Shown here piece after piece: positions 1-10,345 of a DNA stretch of 64,000 bases. This DNA is from Acorus gramineus. Taxonomy: Eukaryota; Streptophyta; Magnoliopsida; Acorales; Acoraceae. The first letter of the stretch is position 1, and the number at the start of each line of letters is the position of its first letter. Both the position numbers and the translations under genes were made by a program. The stretch covers positions 1,426,001-1,490,000 of the forward strand of contig JAUJYN010000018.1 of the NCBI GenBank assembly GCA_030737835.1. The letters run 5' to 3'. A model generated the notes under the pieces. The model made no database searches. It was not told the DNA's origin and saw nothing but the letters and a program-made list of their open reading frames with translations.

Positions 1-1446
1 TCCTTAACCCAAACAACCGCTCTTGACACTCACTCATCCAGATACCCCACACACTTGCATAATAACCACCAATTACACACACACCTATCCTTATACTAGA
101 GAGCTGGGAATACAAGATGATACCTCGAACCATGACACCCGAAGGCTGCGCCTCCTCGGCCGTAAGCGCTGCAACTCTGCCTTGAACCAACCGCGGCTGA
201 GGAGCAGGGGCACGCCTCGCCGGCTGCACTGGCTGCTGCTGGCGCTGAGGCTGCTGCTGCTGCTGGCGCGGAAGCTGCTGCTGCAAGAACGGCGGCTGCT
301 GAGGTGGCACTCGGGGTCGGTCAGCATCTGGGCAATTGTATCTGATATGCCCGATGCGCTGACAATGAAAACAGCGCCGCCTCTCCGGTTGCCAGGACTG
401 GATGGGCACTGCTGCAATGGGCGCCGGATCCCATACTGGCACCGCATCTGCTGGAGGAGAGGCAGCCGCTGACTGCTCGAAGCGGGGCCTCTTCCTCTTG
501 CGATGCCCCTGGTCCCGACTCCCGGAAGGACCCTGATCTGAAGAAGGGGTCGGAGCCCGCACTTGAATCCCGAGGTCTCTCTCGACGGTCTTCGCCCGAG
601 ACACTAAGTCGGAGTACCTCGTGAAAGCGTGGGCAGTGACGTGCACCCGGATAGCGCTGCTAAGACCCAGCTCGAATCGCCGGCACCTCGTGACCTCGTC
701 CATCACCAAGGCTGGAGCAAATCTGGACAGACTCGTAAAGCGCGTAGAGTAGTCAGCAACCGACATGGAGCCCTGCGTCAGCTGCTCGAACTCCCGCTCC
801 ACTAGCTGTCGCGCCGAGAACGAAAAATACTCGTCCAGAAAATGCCTCCGGAAACCCGCCCAAGAAAGCTGCTCCACTCCCTCTGGAATGTCCACCACTC
901 GGGTAGCCCACCAGTCGGGGCGTCACCCTTCAGCATAAAGGTGGCCAGGGCGACTCGCTGGCGATCGGTGCAAAGCATGGCCGCGAAAATCGTGTCCACC
1001 TCCCTCAACCAACGCTCTGGCGCAAGAGGATCTGCCGACTGCCCATGAAACTCGGGAGGATGGAGCTTCAGAAAGGCGTTGAGGCCGCACTGCTGCACTC
1101 GCGCTGCCGCCTCTAGCTCCTCCTCCCTCTGCAGGGGATCCTCAACTCTCACTGCCGGAACTGCCACAGGAACTGGGGGTACATCGGGTACCACAGGCGG
1201 ATCTGCCACCAAGGGGACCGGCGGAACTGCCTCGCGGGTCACCCTCAGCTCCTGAATCTCCCTAGCCTGCTCTGCCAACATCCGCGTCTGTGTCTCCACC
1301 AAATCAGCCAACCGAGCGAAAGCACGCTCCCAAGCAGGAGGCTCCTGCGTCAAGGGCTCTCCGGTAGCATCCTCGTCTCTGGTAGGTCCGGAAACCTCCA
1401 AAGACCGAGAGGGACCTCGTCCGCGCCGTCCTCTGCGAGGAGGCAT
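1..1446 (-). pseudogene. gag: Gag polyprotein of copy B-1, frameshifted and partial
   Basis: Gag forms the retrotransposon particle and packages its RNA. The start ATG is at 1446 on the minus strand, about 120 bases after the LTR, and opens with the basic stretch MPPRRGRRGRG. A heptad-like segment (LVETQTRMLAEQAREIQELR) near residues 45-70 suggests a short coiled coil, followed by a Pro/Val linker and the capsid-like part (LHPPEFHG, ERWLREVDTIF). One base is missing near 919-921, moving the frame after about residue 175. In the next frame Gag continues through a Gln-rich linker and a CCHC zinc knuckle (C-F-H-C, then G-H, then C) near 340-395. The frame is still open at the window edge. With the frameshift it cannot make full Gag. 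Confidence 0.85.
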
Positions 1447-1545
1447 ATCAGCACCCTAAGAAAACCAGACACTAGGATCAGAATACTCATACAAAATCCT
1501 AGGACTCATCTCTACGAAAGGAGACTATTGGCTCTGACAGGACCA

Positions 1546-1558
1546 GGCTCTGATACCA
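1546..1558 (-). other. Primer-binding site (tRNA-iMet type) of copy B-1
   Basis: Read on the minus strand this is TGGTATCAGAGCC, a few bases after the LTR terminus. It is the standard plant retrotransposon primer site complementary to the 3' end of initiator tRNA-Met, and it makes the adjacent LTR a 5' LTR. Confidence 0.9.
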
Positions 1559-2579
1559 ACTTTTGTCACGCCCCAGGGCGGCCAACCCAGGGACGCGGCA
1601 AGTGTATATATCATATCAGAAGCCAACACAGGAGGTCAATATATATATCAACACAACTAGAATGACACACATGCAACAAAAGGGGCTGACATGATATATA
1701 CACCAAATGCGGAAGCAAAAGACTGAATCTGTGAATAAACATTCTACAGACTCGATACTCAATCATACGTCCTGTGAGAGCCAATATACACAAATACAAC
1801 TGAATATATACAACACGTGCCAAGCACGGAAATCAAATACATACAGTCAAGAAGGGATGCTGATAACCTCTGGCACTCGCGGGACGTGGCGCTGCTCCGC
1901 TACTGAAGAAATCCCTCGGAAAGCTCCAACTGCTGCTCCGGCTCCAGCTCAGGCTCAGTGGCAACTGGGGAAAAACATATGCGAGGGGTGAGCCACACGC
2001 TCAGTGAACAGCACAACCCATGCATCACAGACAATATTTACCACAATTCCATTATTTATCCAATCAATACATAACAACATAATCCAGTGGTTCGTACTTC
2101 GCCGAACCACCACACCCTCACCCTCACCCATCATGGGTGACATAGGCTATTGGGACTGATAATCATCTATTCACAAATCCAGTAGGTCGCTCATCGCCAA
2201 CCCACTACACCCTCACCCTCACCCATCAATGGGTGACATAGGATTTTGGGACTGACTAGGCTGTTGGTCACCCTTGGTCCACCGATAGTCTCTCCCTCCA
2301 CTCCGTAGGCCGCCTGGTCTACTCCCACATTCAGCACAGTCCGAAACCAAATCAGGAGGTGCCTACTAATGGGAGCCCTCTGTCAGGAAGGCCCTGTCTA
2401 ACGCTGGGGGTAGCCTCTACCGAATCCAACGCAGGGAACAGAACAGCCTATCCATACGCATATGATCCACTCGGATCCGCCGACTACATATCATTACAAC
2501 TCAAATGTCATGAATTCCTCTGAATTCAACCAGGTGCATCATCAAGATGCGGGAACATGTACAAAAATCAGCAAGGCTG

Positions 2580-2890
2580 GAATATCATTGGGGGAAAGAA
2601 ACTCGGAAGGGCGGCGTGAGTTCCCGTTATAGGATACCCCGACAACCAAACAAGGAACACGGAGTACCCTAACCCGGGTCTCACCGCTGTCCTTGCAAGG
2701 CCCCTCCCCTATAATATCTACCAACTATGCTAATAATTATACCAATCATACAATCATTACATATAATATTATTGGGACTAGAACCTTGGGAGGGCAGCCC
2801 GAGGTCCCGATACAGGACATCCCGACAACCAAACAAGGAACACGGAGTACCCTAACACGGGTCTCAGCGTTGACCTCGCAAGGCTCCTCC
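2580..2890 (-). repeat. Direct duplication of an LTR module in B-1
   Basis: Two copies of a module containing the rc of GTACTCCGTGTTCCTTGTTT and of a GTTGTCGGGATGTCC core lie in tandem about 190 bases apart. Most other LTRs in the window hold one copy. The same double arrangement recurs at about 6760-7050, so the two B copies share a duplication that predates their insertion. Confidence 0.75.
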
Positions 2891-4405
2891 CTATAATATT
2901 ATCCTAAGGCATGCGATCTAACAGATACCAGCATTCAATTTAATAAATAAACTAGTAGGACGCATGCATAGGCCGGGGTTTCCTAGCATGAAAACCAGGG
3001 GACATGCTGCATGGCTCATACGCATATCCTATGGGTGCAAGTCCCTAACATAAAAGCCTAGGGTAGCATGCATTCTACACATAATTCACACAAGCATGGA
3101 TTACATATTATTGCAGGTAATATTTATCCATGTCGCCCCAGGAGAGGTCGGTATACGCCCAAGTGCGTATAACACCTCTCTACTGGGTTAGATTGTCCCA
3201 CTCACCAGTATCGGGGTCGTCGCGCGACCGCCCGTCGAGATCTGCAAGACAGGGTATTATTTGGTAAGTATAAATCCACAAATATATTAAATACATAAAC
3301 CCACAATTAAACTCCCAACACTCGGGCAAACGTGCATACGACCCGCACGCACGCTAGCCCGAGCACTCCGCACCCACCCGCACTGCCGGCCACCACCCGC
3401 ACGGCCCCCCGACCGCCGGACGCGCCGCCGCGCCTCAGCCCGCGCACTCCGCGCACCGCCCGGGGCTCCGCGCGTCCACCGAGCCCAGCCGCGGCAGCCC
3501 GCACGCGCCCCGCACGCCGTGCGCTGGCCCGCGAGCACCCCGCACGCCCCCGCGCGCGGCGCCTCGCCCCCGCGCACACCATCCCTGCCTTGCCGCGCCC
3601 CGCGCACGCCTCGCGCACGCCTCCTCGCCCCGCGCGCACCCCGCTCGCACCTCCGCCGCCTCGCCGCGCCTCGCGCGCACCACCACGGCCTCGCCGCGCC
3701 CCGCGCGCACCACCACGGCCTCGCCGCACCCTCCGCGCGCACCCCGCGCTCGGCCACCACCTCGCGCACGCACCTCCGCTGCCTCAGCCACCACCTCGCG
3801 CACACACCTCCGCTGCCTCACTGCCAGCCCGTCCCGCGCGCCCAGCACGACCAGCACCTCGCGCCAGACCCGCGCACGCCCGCGCGCACGCCCGCGCGCG
3901 CACGCGCGCATCCCCGCACGCGCCCAGCCCACGCGTTGCCTGGGCCGCTGCCGCTGCTGCCTGCTGCCCGGGACAGCCCAGCCACTGCTCGAGCGCCACC
4001 ACCGCCCCTCCCACGACCTCCGACCACCTCCGACCACCTCCAACCACCCTCCGACGACCCCCACTGCCGCTGACCACCCCCAAACACAAAACCCCCCCCC
4101 TAGCAATCATCTAAGCAAGAAAAAAGAGGAAAAGAAGCTTACCGAGGGGGAGGAAGGGGTGACCGGGTGCTCTCCGCGCGCCGAAACCTTTCCCAAAGGC
4201 TCTCTTACGCCCCGATCTACCACGGCCCTCGAAATGGCCCGAATCAGAGGACAAAGAGAGGGGGACGGAGTGGCTAGAGTCATCGGAATTCGGATTTGAA
4301 GACACCGCGTGCTTTGGGTTTTCGATTTTGAGGGGTCTAGGGGGCTTGAAAGGAAGAAAAACGGAGAGGGGAGAGAGAGATCTCGACGAGGAAGACAATG
4401 AATAG

Positions 4406-4437
4406 TGCAAAGATATTTTTTTGATTCCTTTTAAGTA
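4406..4437 (-). promoter_or_regulatory. Predicted core promoter of B-1 LTR
   Basis: A TATA-like TACTTAAAA (4437-4429) lies 31 bases before the A of CACTATTCATTG (4406). The CACTATTCATC motif and its 28-31 base spacing recur in the other B LTRs, so I take it as the initiator. The TATA box here is weaker than in its relatives. Confidence 0.55.
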
Positions 4438-4701
4438 GAGCGCGACTTAAAAACCCGGATACGCCCCGGAACTGCGGAATTTTTGCAAACGATGCCAGAA
4501 TTCGATGAAATTTTCGTGAGAGGCCTAAAATGGCACCAGGACACCAAATATGCAGTTAGATTTCCAATCGGAGTCCTCTAGCTCAGGACGATAGCTAACA
4601 GTCCAAAAATAAGCGGTTCCGATCGAAAACCCTAAAAATTTTAAAAACTGCCAGGACGCTCCAACGGTTACCAGCAGGTTAAAAGTGACACAAATATAAC
4701 A

Positions 4702-5159
4702 GACTAAGTCGCCCTTTGACTAGAAATTCTGCATAAGCTTCACTGGAACAGCCATAACTTCCTCGATATAGCTCCGAATTGCACAATTCCAAGTCCGTTG
4801 GAAAGCTAAGAAGATTATCTACAACTTTCATGTTTATGCCAAGATCCAATAATCTCTCGACCTATTCCTAAATTAGAGCTAAACATAGAGCAGGGCTGCT
4901 GCCAGAATTTCCATCCCCGGGGTATACTTGGAAAAATACCCATAACTTTTACTACAAGAATCCAGTTGATCTAATTCCACTTCTGCACGAAAGCTAACTC
5001 AAAATTGGACATCTCATAGTAAACTCATATTTAAACCTCTTCATCTTGGATTTTAACAAAATCAAATCTAAATACCAAATCAGGAATACATAACTTCTAG
5101 GAAAAAAATTATGTACCCAAATTCTCAAACAGAGCGCTCCAAATGACACAGGCACAACA
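4702..5159 (-). repeat. 3' LTR of C1, U3 fragment
   Basis: On the minus strand it begins TGTTGTGCCTGTGTC at 5159, directly after the polypurine tract, and runs about 460 bases before B-1 interrupts it. It matches the first part of the A and C LTRs elsewhere (for example 14616 onward). Confidence 0.85.
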
Positions 5160-5175
5160 TTCTTCCCCCTTAGGA
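5160..5175 (-). other. Polypurine tract of C1
   Basis: On the minus strand CCTAAGGGGGAAGAA abuts the TGTTG of the LTR. This is the expected priming site for plus-strand DNA, and it fixes the 4702-5159 LTR as a 3' LTR. Confidence 0.85.
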
Positions 5176-5229
5176 ATTTTAGTCCTCGAAATTTAAGGAA
5201 ACCCAAAGGGAAGACTGAAAGTATCATGC

Positions 5230-5645
5230 ATAGACCTTTCGCTCCCAAGTGGTCTTCGCACCGGACTGGCGCTACCAACACACTATAATCAAAGGAACGG
5301 TCTTAGTGTGGAGCCTCTTCTCATGCTTGTCCTTGACCTCGATCCACTGCTCCACGAACGACAAATCCACCTCGAGGATGAGGCGGTCGAACAGAATGAC
5401 TGAGCAGGATCGTGGACATAACGCCTCGGCCATGAGACAAGGACGACGTCGTGGGCATGAACTAGTTGTGGGGGAAAGGCTACATGATAAGCCACCTCCC
5501 CAATCCACTCAATGACGAGAAATGGTCCCATTAAAGAGCAAATTCAGCTTGCCCCGAACGTCGAAACAAAGGGTGCCCTTTAACCAGGACACCTTCTTGA
5601 AAAAAAATATGGTCGCCAAACCCGAAGGTAAGCTCCTGGCGACGA
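5230..5645 (-). pseudogene. Integrase C-terminus and chromodomain-like tail of C1, decayed
   Basis: In minus-strand frames, the stretch with GPFLVIEWIGEVAYHVAFPP and HDVVLVSWPRRYV corresponds to the GPF/Y module at the end of chromovirus integrase. It is followed, after a frameshift, by DLSFVEQWIEVKDKHEKRL and PLIIVCW, which resemble the chromodomain-like tail of Tekay-type elements. That tail is thought to direct integration to heterochromatin. Frame changes and stops prevent a single product. The coding sequence is cut at 5645 by the B-2 insertion and resumes at 10346. Confidence 0.7.
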
Positions 5646-6290
5646 TGTCACGCCCCAGGGCGGCAGTCCCCGGGACGCGGCAAGTGTATATATGATATCA
5701 GAATCCATACAGGAGGTCAATAATATATCATACACAAGCAACCAGAATGACACACAGACAACAAAGAGGCTGACATGATATATACACCAAATGTGGAAGC
5801 AAAAGACTGAATATGTAAATAAGCATACTACAGACTCGATACTCAATCATCTGTCCTGTGAGAGCCAATATACACAAATACAACTGAATATATACAAACG
5901 CGTGCCAAGCACGGAAATAAAATACATACAGTCAAGAAGGGATGCTGGTAGCCTCTGGCACTCGCGGAACGTAGCGCTGCTCCGCTACTGAAAGAATCCC
6001 TCGGACGGCTCCACCTGCTGCTCCAGCTCCGGCTCAGTGGCAACTGGGGAAAAACATATGCGAGGGGTGAGCCACACGCTCAGTGAACAGCACAACCCAT
6101 GCATCATAGACAATATTGACCACAATTCATTTATTTATCCAGCCTCTAAGTGGCATAACACATAACCCAGTGGGTCGCTCCATCGACGACCCACCACACC
6201 CTCACCCTCACCCTCAATAGGTGACGCAGGATATTGGGACTGATAATCATCCAATCACAAAACCAGCGGGTCACTAATCGCCAACCCACT

Positions 6291-6321
<31 letters not shown>

Positions 6322-6759
6322 ACCACGGGTGACATAGGATTTTGGGACTGACTAGGCTGTTGGTCACCCTTGGTCCACCGATAGTCTCTCCTCCACTCCG
6401 TAGGCTGCTTGGTCTACTCCCACATTCAGCACAGTCCGAAACCAAATCAGGAGGTGCCTACTGATGGGAGCCCTCACCCACAACTTCAGCACAGTCCGAA
6501 ACCAAAATCAGGAGGCGCCTACTGATGGGAACCCTTGGAAGGGATGGCCTTTCTAACGCTGGGGCAGCCTCTACCGGATCCAACGAAGGGGACAGAACAG
6601 CCTATCCATACGCACATGATCCACTCGGATCCGCCGACTACACACCTCAACGACTCTAATGTCCTGAATTCCTCAGAATTCCTCCAGGGCGCATAACCAA
6701 GATGCGGGGAACATGAACAGTAATAGCAAGGGTGGAATATTACTGGGGGAAAGAAACTT

Positions 6760-7050
6760 GGGAGGGCAGCGTGAGTTCTCGATATAGGACACCCCGACAA
6801 CCAAACAAGGAACACGGAGTACCCTAGCCCGGGTCTCACCGCTGTCCTCGCAAGGCCCCTCCCCTATAATATTCACTAAATATGCTAATAATCATACAAT
6901 GGATAAATCATTTATTATCAAATAGAGATATAATATTATTGGGACAAGAACCTTGGGAGGGCAGCATGAGGTCCCGATACAGGACATCCCGACAACCAAA
7001 CAAGGAACACGGAGTACCCTAACCCGGGTCTCAATGTTGACCTCGCAAGG
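6760..7050 (-). repeat. Direct duplication of the LTR module in B-2
   Basis: The same tandem double copy of the GTACTCCGTGTTCC module as at 2580-2890. A second short duplication lies just before it: the CTTCAGCACAGTCCGAAACC segment occurs twice between about 6405 and 6535. Confidence 0.7.
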
Positions 7051-7355
7051 CCCCTCCCTATAATATTATCTGAAGCATGCAATTAACATATACTAACATT
7101 TAATTTTAATAAATAAACTAGTAGGACACATGCATAGGCCAAGGCTTCCTAGCATGAGAACAGGGGGACAAGATACAGGGCTCTTACACCTATCCTAAGG
7201 GTGCAAGTCCCTAACATGCAAGTCTAGGGTAGCATGCATTCTACACATAAATCATGCAGCATGGATTAATATTTATAACAGGCTAATATACATCCATGGT
7301 GCCCCAGGGGAGGGCGATACACTCCCAAGTGAGTAGTATGCCTCCCTACTGGACG

Positions 7356-9231
7356 GAGCTGGTGGTGCGCGAGGGGCGAGGTGCTGGGCACGCTGGGCGT
7401 GCGGTGTGCTCGCGGGTCAGCGCGGGGAGTGCGGGGTGCGCGCGGGTTGCTGCGGCGGGGCGCAGTGGGCGCGCGGTGCACCCGGGTGGCTCAGCAGCGG
7501 GTTCAGGCTTGCGGGCAGGGGCCCGGCGGTGCGCGGGCTGAGGCGCGGCGGCGCATCCGGGGACGGGTGGCCGTGCGGGTGGTTGCCGGGGGTGCGGGAA
7601 TGAGTCGGGATGCTCGGGCTAACGTGCGTACGGGTCGTATGTACGTTTGCCCGAGTGTTGGGTATTTATTTGTGTAGCTTGGTATATTTTGTAGTGTTTT
7701 TGGGTTTACTCACCAAGTTACTACCCTGTCTTGCAGATCTTGACGGACGGTCGCGCGACGACCCGGATTCCGGTGAGTGGGACAATCCAACCCAGTTGGG
7801 AGGCGCTATACGCACTTGGGCGTGTACCGTCCTCCCCTGGGGCACCATGGATTTATATTAACTGTTGTAATGTATAATCCATGAGATTCATGATTAAATT
7901 TAGTATGCATGCTACCCTAGACTTGTATGTTAGGGACTTATGTGTAAGAGCCATGCACCATGTTCCCATGCTAGGAAGCCTCGGCCTATGCATGCGTCCT
8001 ATTAGTTTGATTATTAAATTAACTGATAGCATGCCCTATATAATATTATAGGGAGGGGCCTTGCGAGGTCAAGATTGAGACCCGGGCTAGGTGCTCCGTG
8101 TTCCTTGTTTGGTTGTCGGGATGTCCTGTATCGGGACCTCATGCTGCCCTCCCAAGGTTTCTTGTCCCATTAATATTATAACTCTTGTTCATAATTAATA
8201 TGACATTCTTGTTAGTAGTTGTCATTATGTATTCCCCGCATCTTGGTTATGCATGCTGGTGGAATTCTCTGAAAGAATTCAAGACATTAGAGTTGTAGAG
8301 ATGTGCTGTCAGCGGATCCGAGTGGATCATATGCGATGGATAGGCTGTTCTGTTCCCTTCGTTGGATCCGTGTAGAGACTACCCCGGCGTTGGAAAGGTC
8401 GTCCCGGGCAGGGGCTCCCATCAGTAGGCGCCTCCTGATTTGGTAGAAGGACTGTGCTGAATGTGGGAGTGGCCAAACGACCTACGGAGTGGGGAGAGAC
8501 TATCGGTAGACCAAGGGTGACCAACAGCCTAGTCAGTCCCAAGAGCCTAGGTCACCCATTGAGGGGTGAGGGTGAGGGTGTAGCGGGTGGCAGTAGCGGC
8601 CCGCTGGTTTTGTGTATTTAGTCCCAATATCCTTGGTCACCCATTGGGAGGTGAGGGTGAGGGTGAGGGTGTAGTGGGTTGGCGGTAGCAACCCACTGGA
8701 TTGCGGAGTTGCTGCCATTTTGTGGCTTGAGTAATGTGATTGTGGATTAATAATATCTGGTTGTGGTTAATATAAGCTGTGATGCATGGGTTGTGCTGTT
8801 CACTGAGCGTGTGGCTCACCCCTCGCATAATATTTTTCTCCAGTGTCATCTGAGTCGGATCTAGAGGAGGAGCTCCTCGAGGGACTTCATCAGTAGCGGA
8901 GTAGCGCCACGTCCCGCGAGTATGAGAGGCTATCAGCATCCCTTTCGCTTGTATGTATTATATTCCGTGCTTGGGCACGTGTTTGTATATTATTTGGATG
9001 TCTTTGTATATATTGGCTCTCACAGGACAGTTGATTATGTATCGAGTCTGTAATATGTTTTGATTACAGATTCAGTCTTTTAGCTTCCGCATTTTGTGTA
9101 TATATTATGTCAGCCCTGCTTTTGTCTGTGTTGTCATTTAGCTGTTGTGTGAGTATGTTATTGAACTCTTGTTACTGATATCATATATACACTTGCCGTG
9201 TCCCGGGGTCGGTCGGCCCTGGGGCGTGACA
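7356..9231 (+). mobile_element. 5'-truncated LTR piece in inverted orientation within B-2
   Basis: This plus-strand piece begins in the G-rich block, passes through the micro-exon, the module (about 8060-8170) and two G-rich hairpin units (about 8540-8697), and ends at a proper LTR terminus GTGACA (9231). It differs in detail from the minus-strand arm at 5646-7355, so it comes from another LTR copy rather than a simple flip. I see no target duplication at its edges, which favours rearrangement or template switching over integration. Confidence 0.75.
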
Positions 9232-10046
9232 CGCCCAGCGCGCCTGCCAGCCGGCCCGCGCTGCTGCCCGCGCTGCCTGCCTGCGCACATCGCCGAGTGG
9301 CTCGAGCACCGCTCGCCTGCACGCCCGGCACTGCCCGCTTGATGCCCGAGCACCTCCTACCCAACACGCCTGTGCGCCTAGCCTGCCAGCCCGGCCTGCC
9401 AGCACGCACAGCCCAGCCAGCCTACCCCGCACGCCTAGCCCTGCCGGCCCTACCCAGCGCGCTCAGCACGCCTGCAGCACCACCCGAGCGCACGCCGCGT
9501 GCATGCCTGCGAGCACACGCTCGCGCGCCCGGCCACCTGGTGCACCTGCCTGCTGCGCCCGCTGCCAACTCACCCGGGACTGCAAACCTCCCTGCCCGAG
9601 CTCCTCTACCACCCACCACCGGCCACCCCAAGGCCTCCGACCACCACCCACAGCCCTCCGACGGCCACTCACCGCCGCCGACCACCACCCAACCTCAAAT
9701 CCACCCTCCTAACATACATCTAAGCATGAAAAGAGAGGAAAGAAGGCTTACCAAGGGGGAGGAAGGGAAGTCCGGTTGCTCTCCGCGCACCGAAACCTTT
9801 CCCCAAAGGCCTCCAACGCCGGGATCTTCCTTGGCCCTCGAATTGGCCCAAATCAGAGGAGAAAAGAGGGGGGATGGAGGGGCCAATCTTCTCGGAATTC
9901 GAATCTAAGAACACCGGGGCGTAGATCGGGACCCGATCTACTCTTTCTATGTTATGGGTTTTGAGTTTCAAGCCCTCCAAGGGGCTTAAAAGCAAGAAAA
10001 ATGGAGAAGGAGAGAGAGAGAGCTCAAGGAGGAAGATGATGAATAG

Positions 10047-10075
10047 TGCTAGACTTTTCTCACCCCTCTTATATA
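10047..10075 (-). promoter_or_regulatory. Predicted core promoter of B-2 LTR
   Basis: A good TATATAA box (10075-10069) lies 28 bases before the A of CACTATTCATCATC (10047). It is the clearest TATA box on the minus strand. No array of TTGAC boxes is present upstream. Confidence 0.65.
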
Positions 10076-10345
10076 AAGTCAACTCACTTAAAAACCCGGA
10101 TACGCCCCGGAACTGCGAAATTCCGGAAACGTTGCCGGAATTCGATGAAATTTTCGTGAGAGGCCTAAAATGGCACCAGGACACCAAATATGCAGTTAGA
10201 TTTCCAATCGGAGTCCTCTAACTCAGGACGATAGCTAATAGTCCAAAAATTAGCGGTTCTGATCGAAAACCGAAAAAAATGAAAAACTGCCAGAACGCTC
10301 CAACGGTTACCAGCAGGCTAAAAGTGACACATATATAACAGACAA

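Larger units (their letters stand above)
1..4701 (-). mobile_element. Type B Ty3/gypsy (Tekay-like) retrotransposon, 5' half (copy B-1)
   Basis: Seen on the minus strand: a 5' LTR (1564-4701), a primer-binding site next to it, and a gag frame running off the left edge. Protease, RT, integrase and the 3' LTR would lie outside the window. The LTR ends at 4701 inside a fragment of C1's 3' LTR, so this copy inserted into C1 and is younger than it. The right target duplication would be 4702-4706 (gacta); its partner is outside the window. Tekay/Del assignment rests on Gag style and on RT and integrase remnants in sibling copies. Confidence 0.85.
1564..4701 (-). repeat. 5' LTR of copy B-1 (3138 bp)
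   Basis: On the minus strand it starts TGTTATATTTGTGTCAC at 4701 and ends GTGACA at 1564. In order it carries: TATA-like box and initiator (4437-4406), a CGGTAAGCTT splice-donor-like site near 4140, a CpG-rich block (about 3340-4010), a TTGCAG acceptor-like site ending at 3242, a 36-nt micro-exon (3241-3206), a GGTGAG donor-like site, the conserved module present twice (about 2580-2710 and 2770-2890), two G-rich hairpin units (about 2095-2245) and a CCCCAG acceptor-like site near 1960. No coding capacity is claimed; long frames in the CpG block are compositional. Confidence 0.9.
5646..10340 (-). mobile_element. Composite type B LTR (B-2) with an inverted LTR piece inside
   Basis: A type B LTR on the minus strand starts at 10340 (TGTTATATATG) and ends at 5646 (GTGACA). 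It has no internal region, so it is a solo LTR. Flanks are gacga (5641-5645) and gacaa (10341-10345), a 5-bp target duplication with one mismatch; the uninterrupted sequence is seen in C2 near 50710. The middle is abnormal: 7356-9231 reads in the plus direction. Micro-exon and splice-like motifs occur in the plus piece (TTGCAG ending 7736, 36-nt exon 7737-7772). Confidence 0.8.

Noticed and set aside
802..1446. Intact 214-residue host protein
   Set aside because: It is the frameshifted N-terminus of retrotransposon Gag; the tail after about residue 175 is read in the wrong frame.
1564..5159. A single 3.6-kb LTR shared by two tandem elements
   Set aside because: At 4701/4702 the sequence passes from a complete type B LTR start to the middle of a type C U3 with a different terminus. 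Two LTRs, one inserted in the other, explain it better.
5646..10340. Simple inversion within one LTR
   Set aside because: The LTR 3' half is present twice in opposite directions with different subfamily details, so a second LTR copy was added rather than one flipped.
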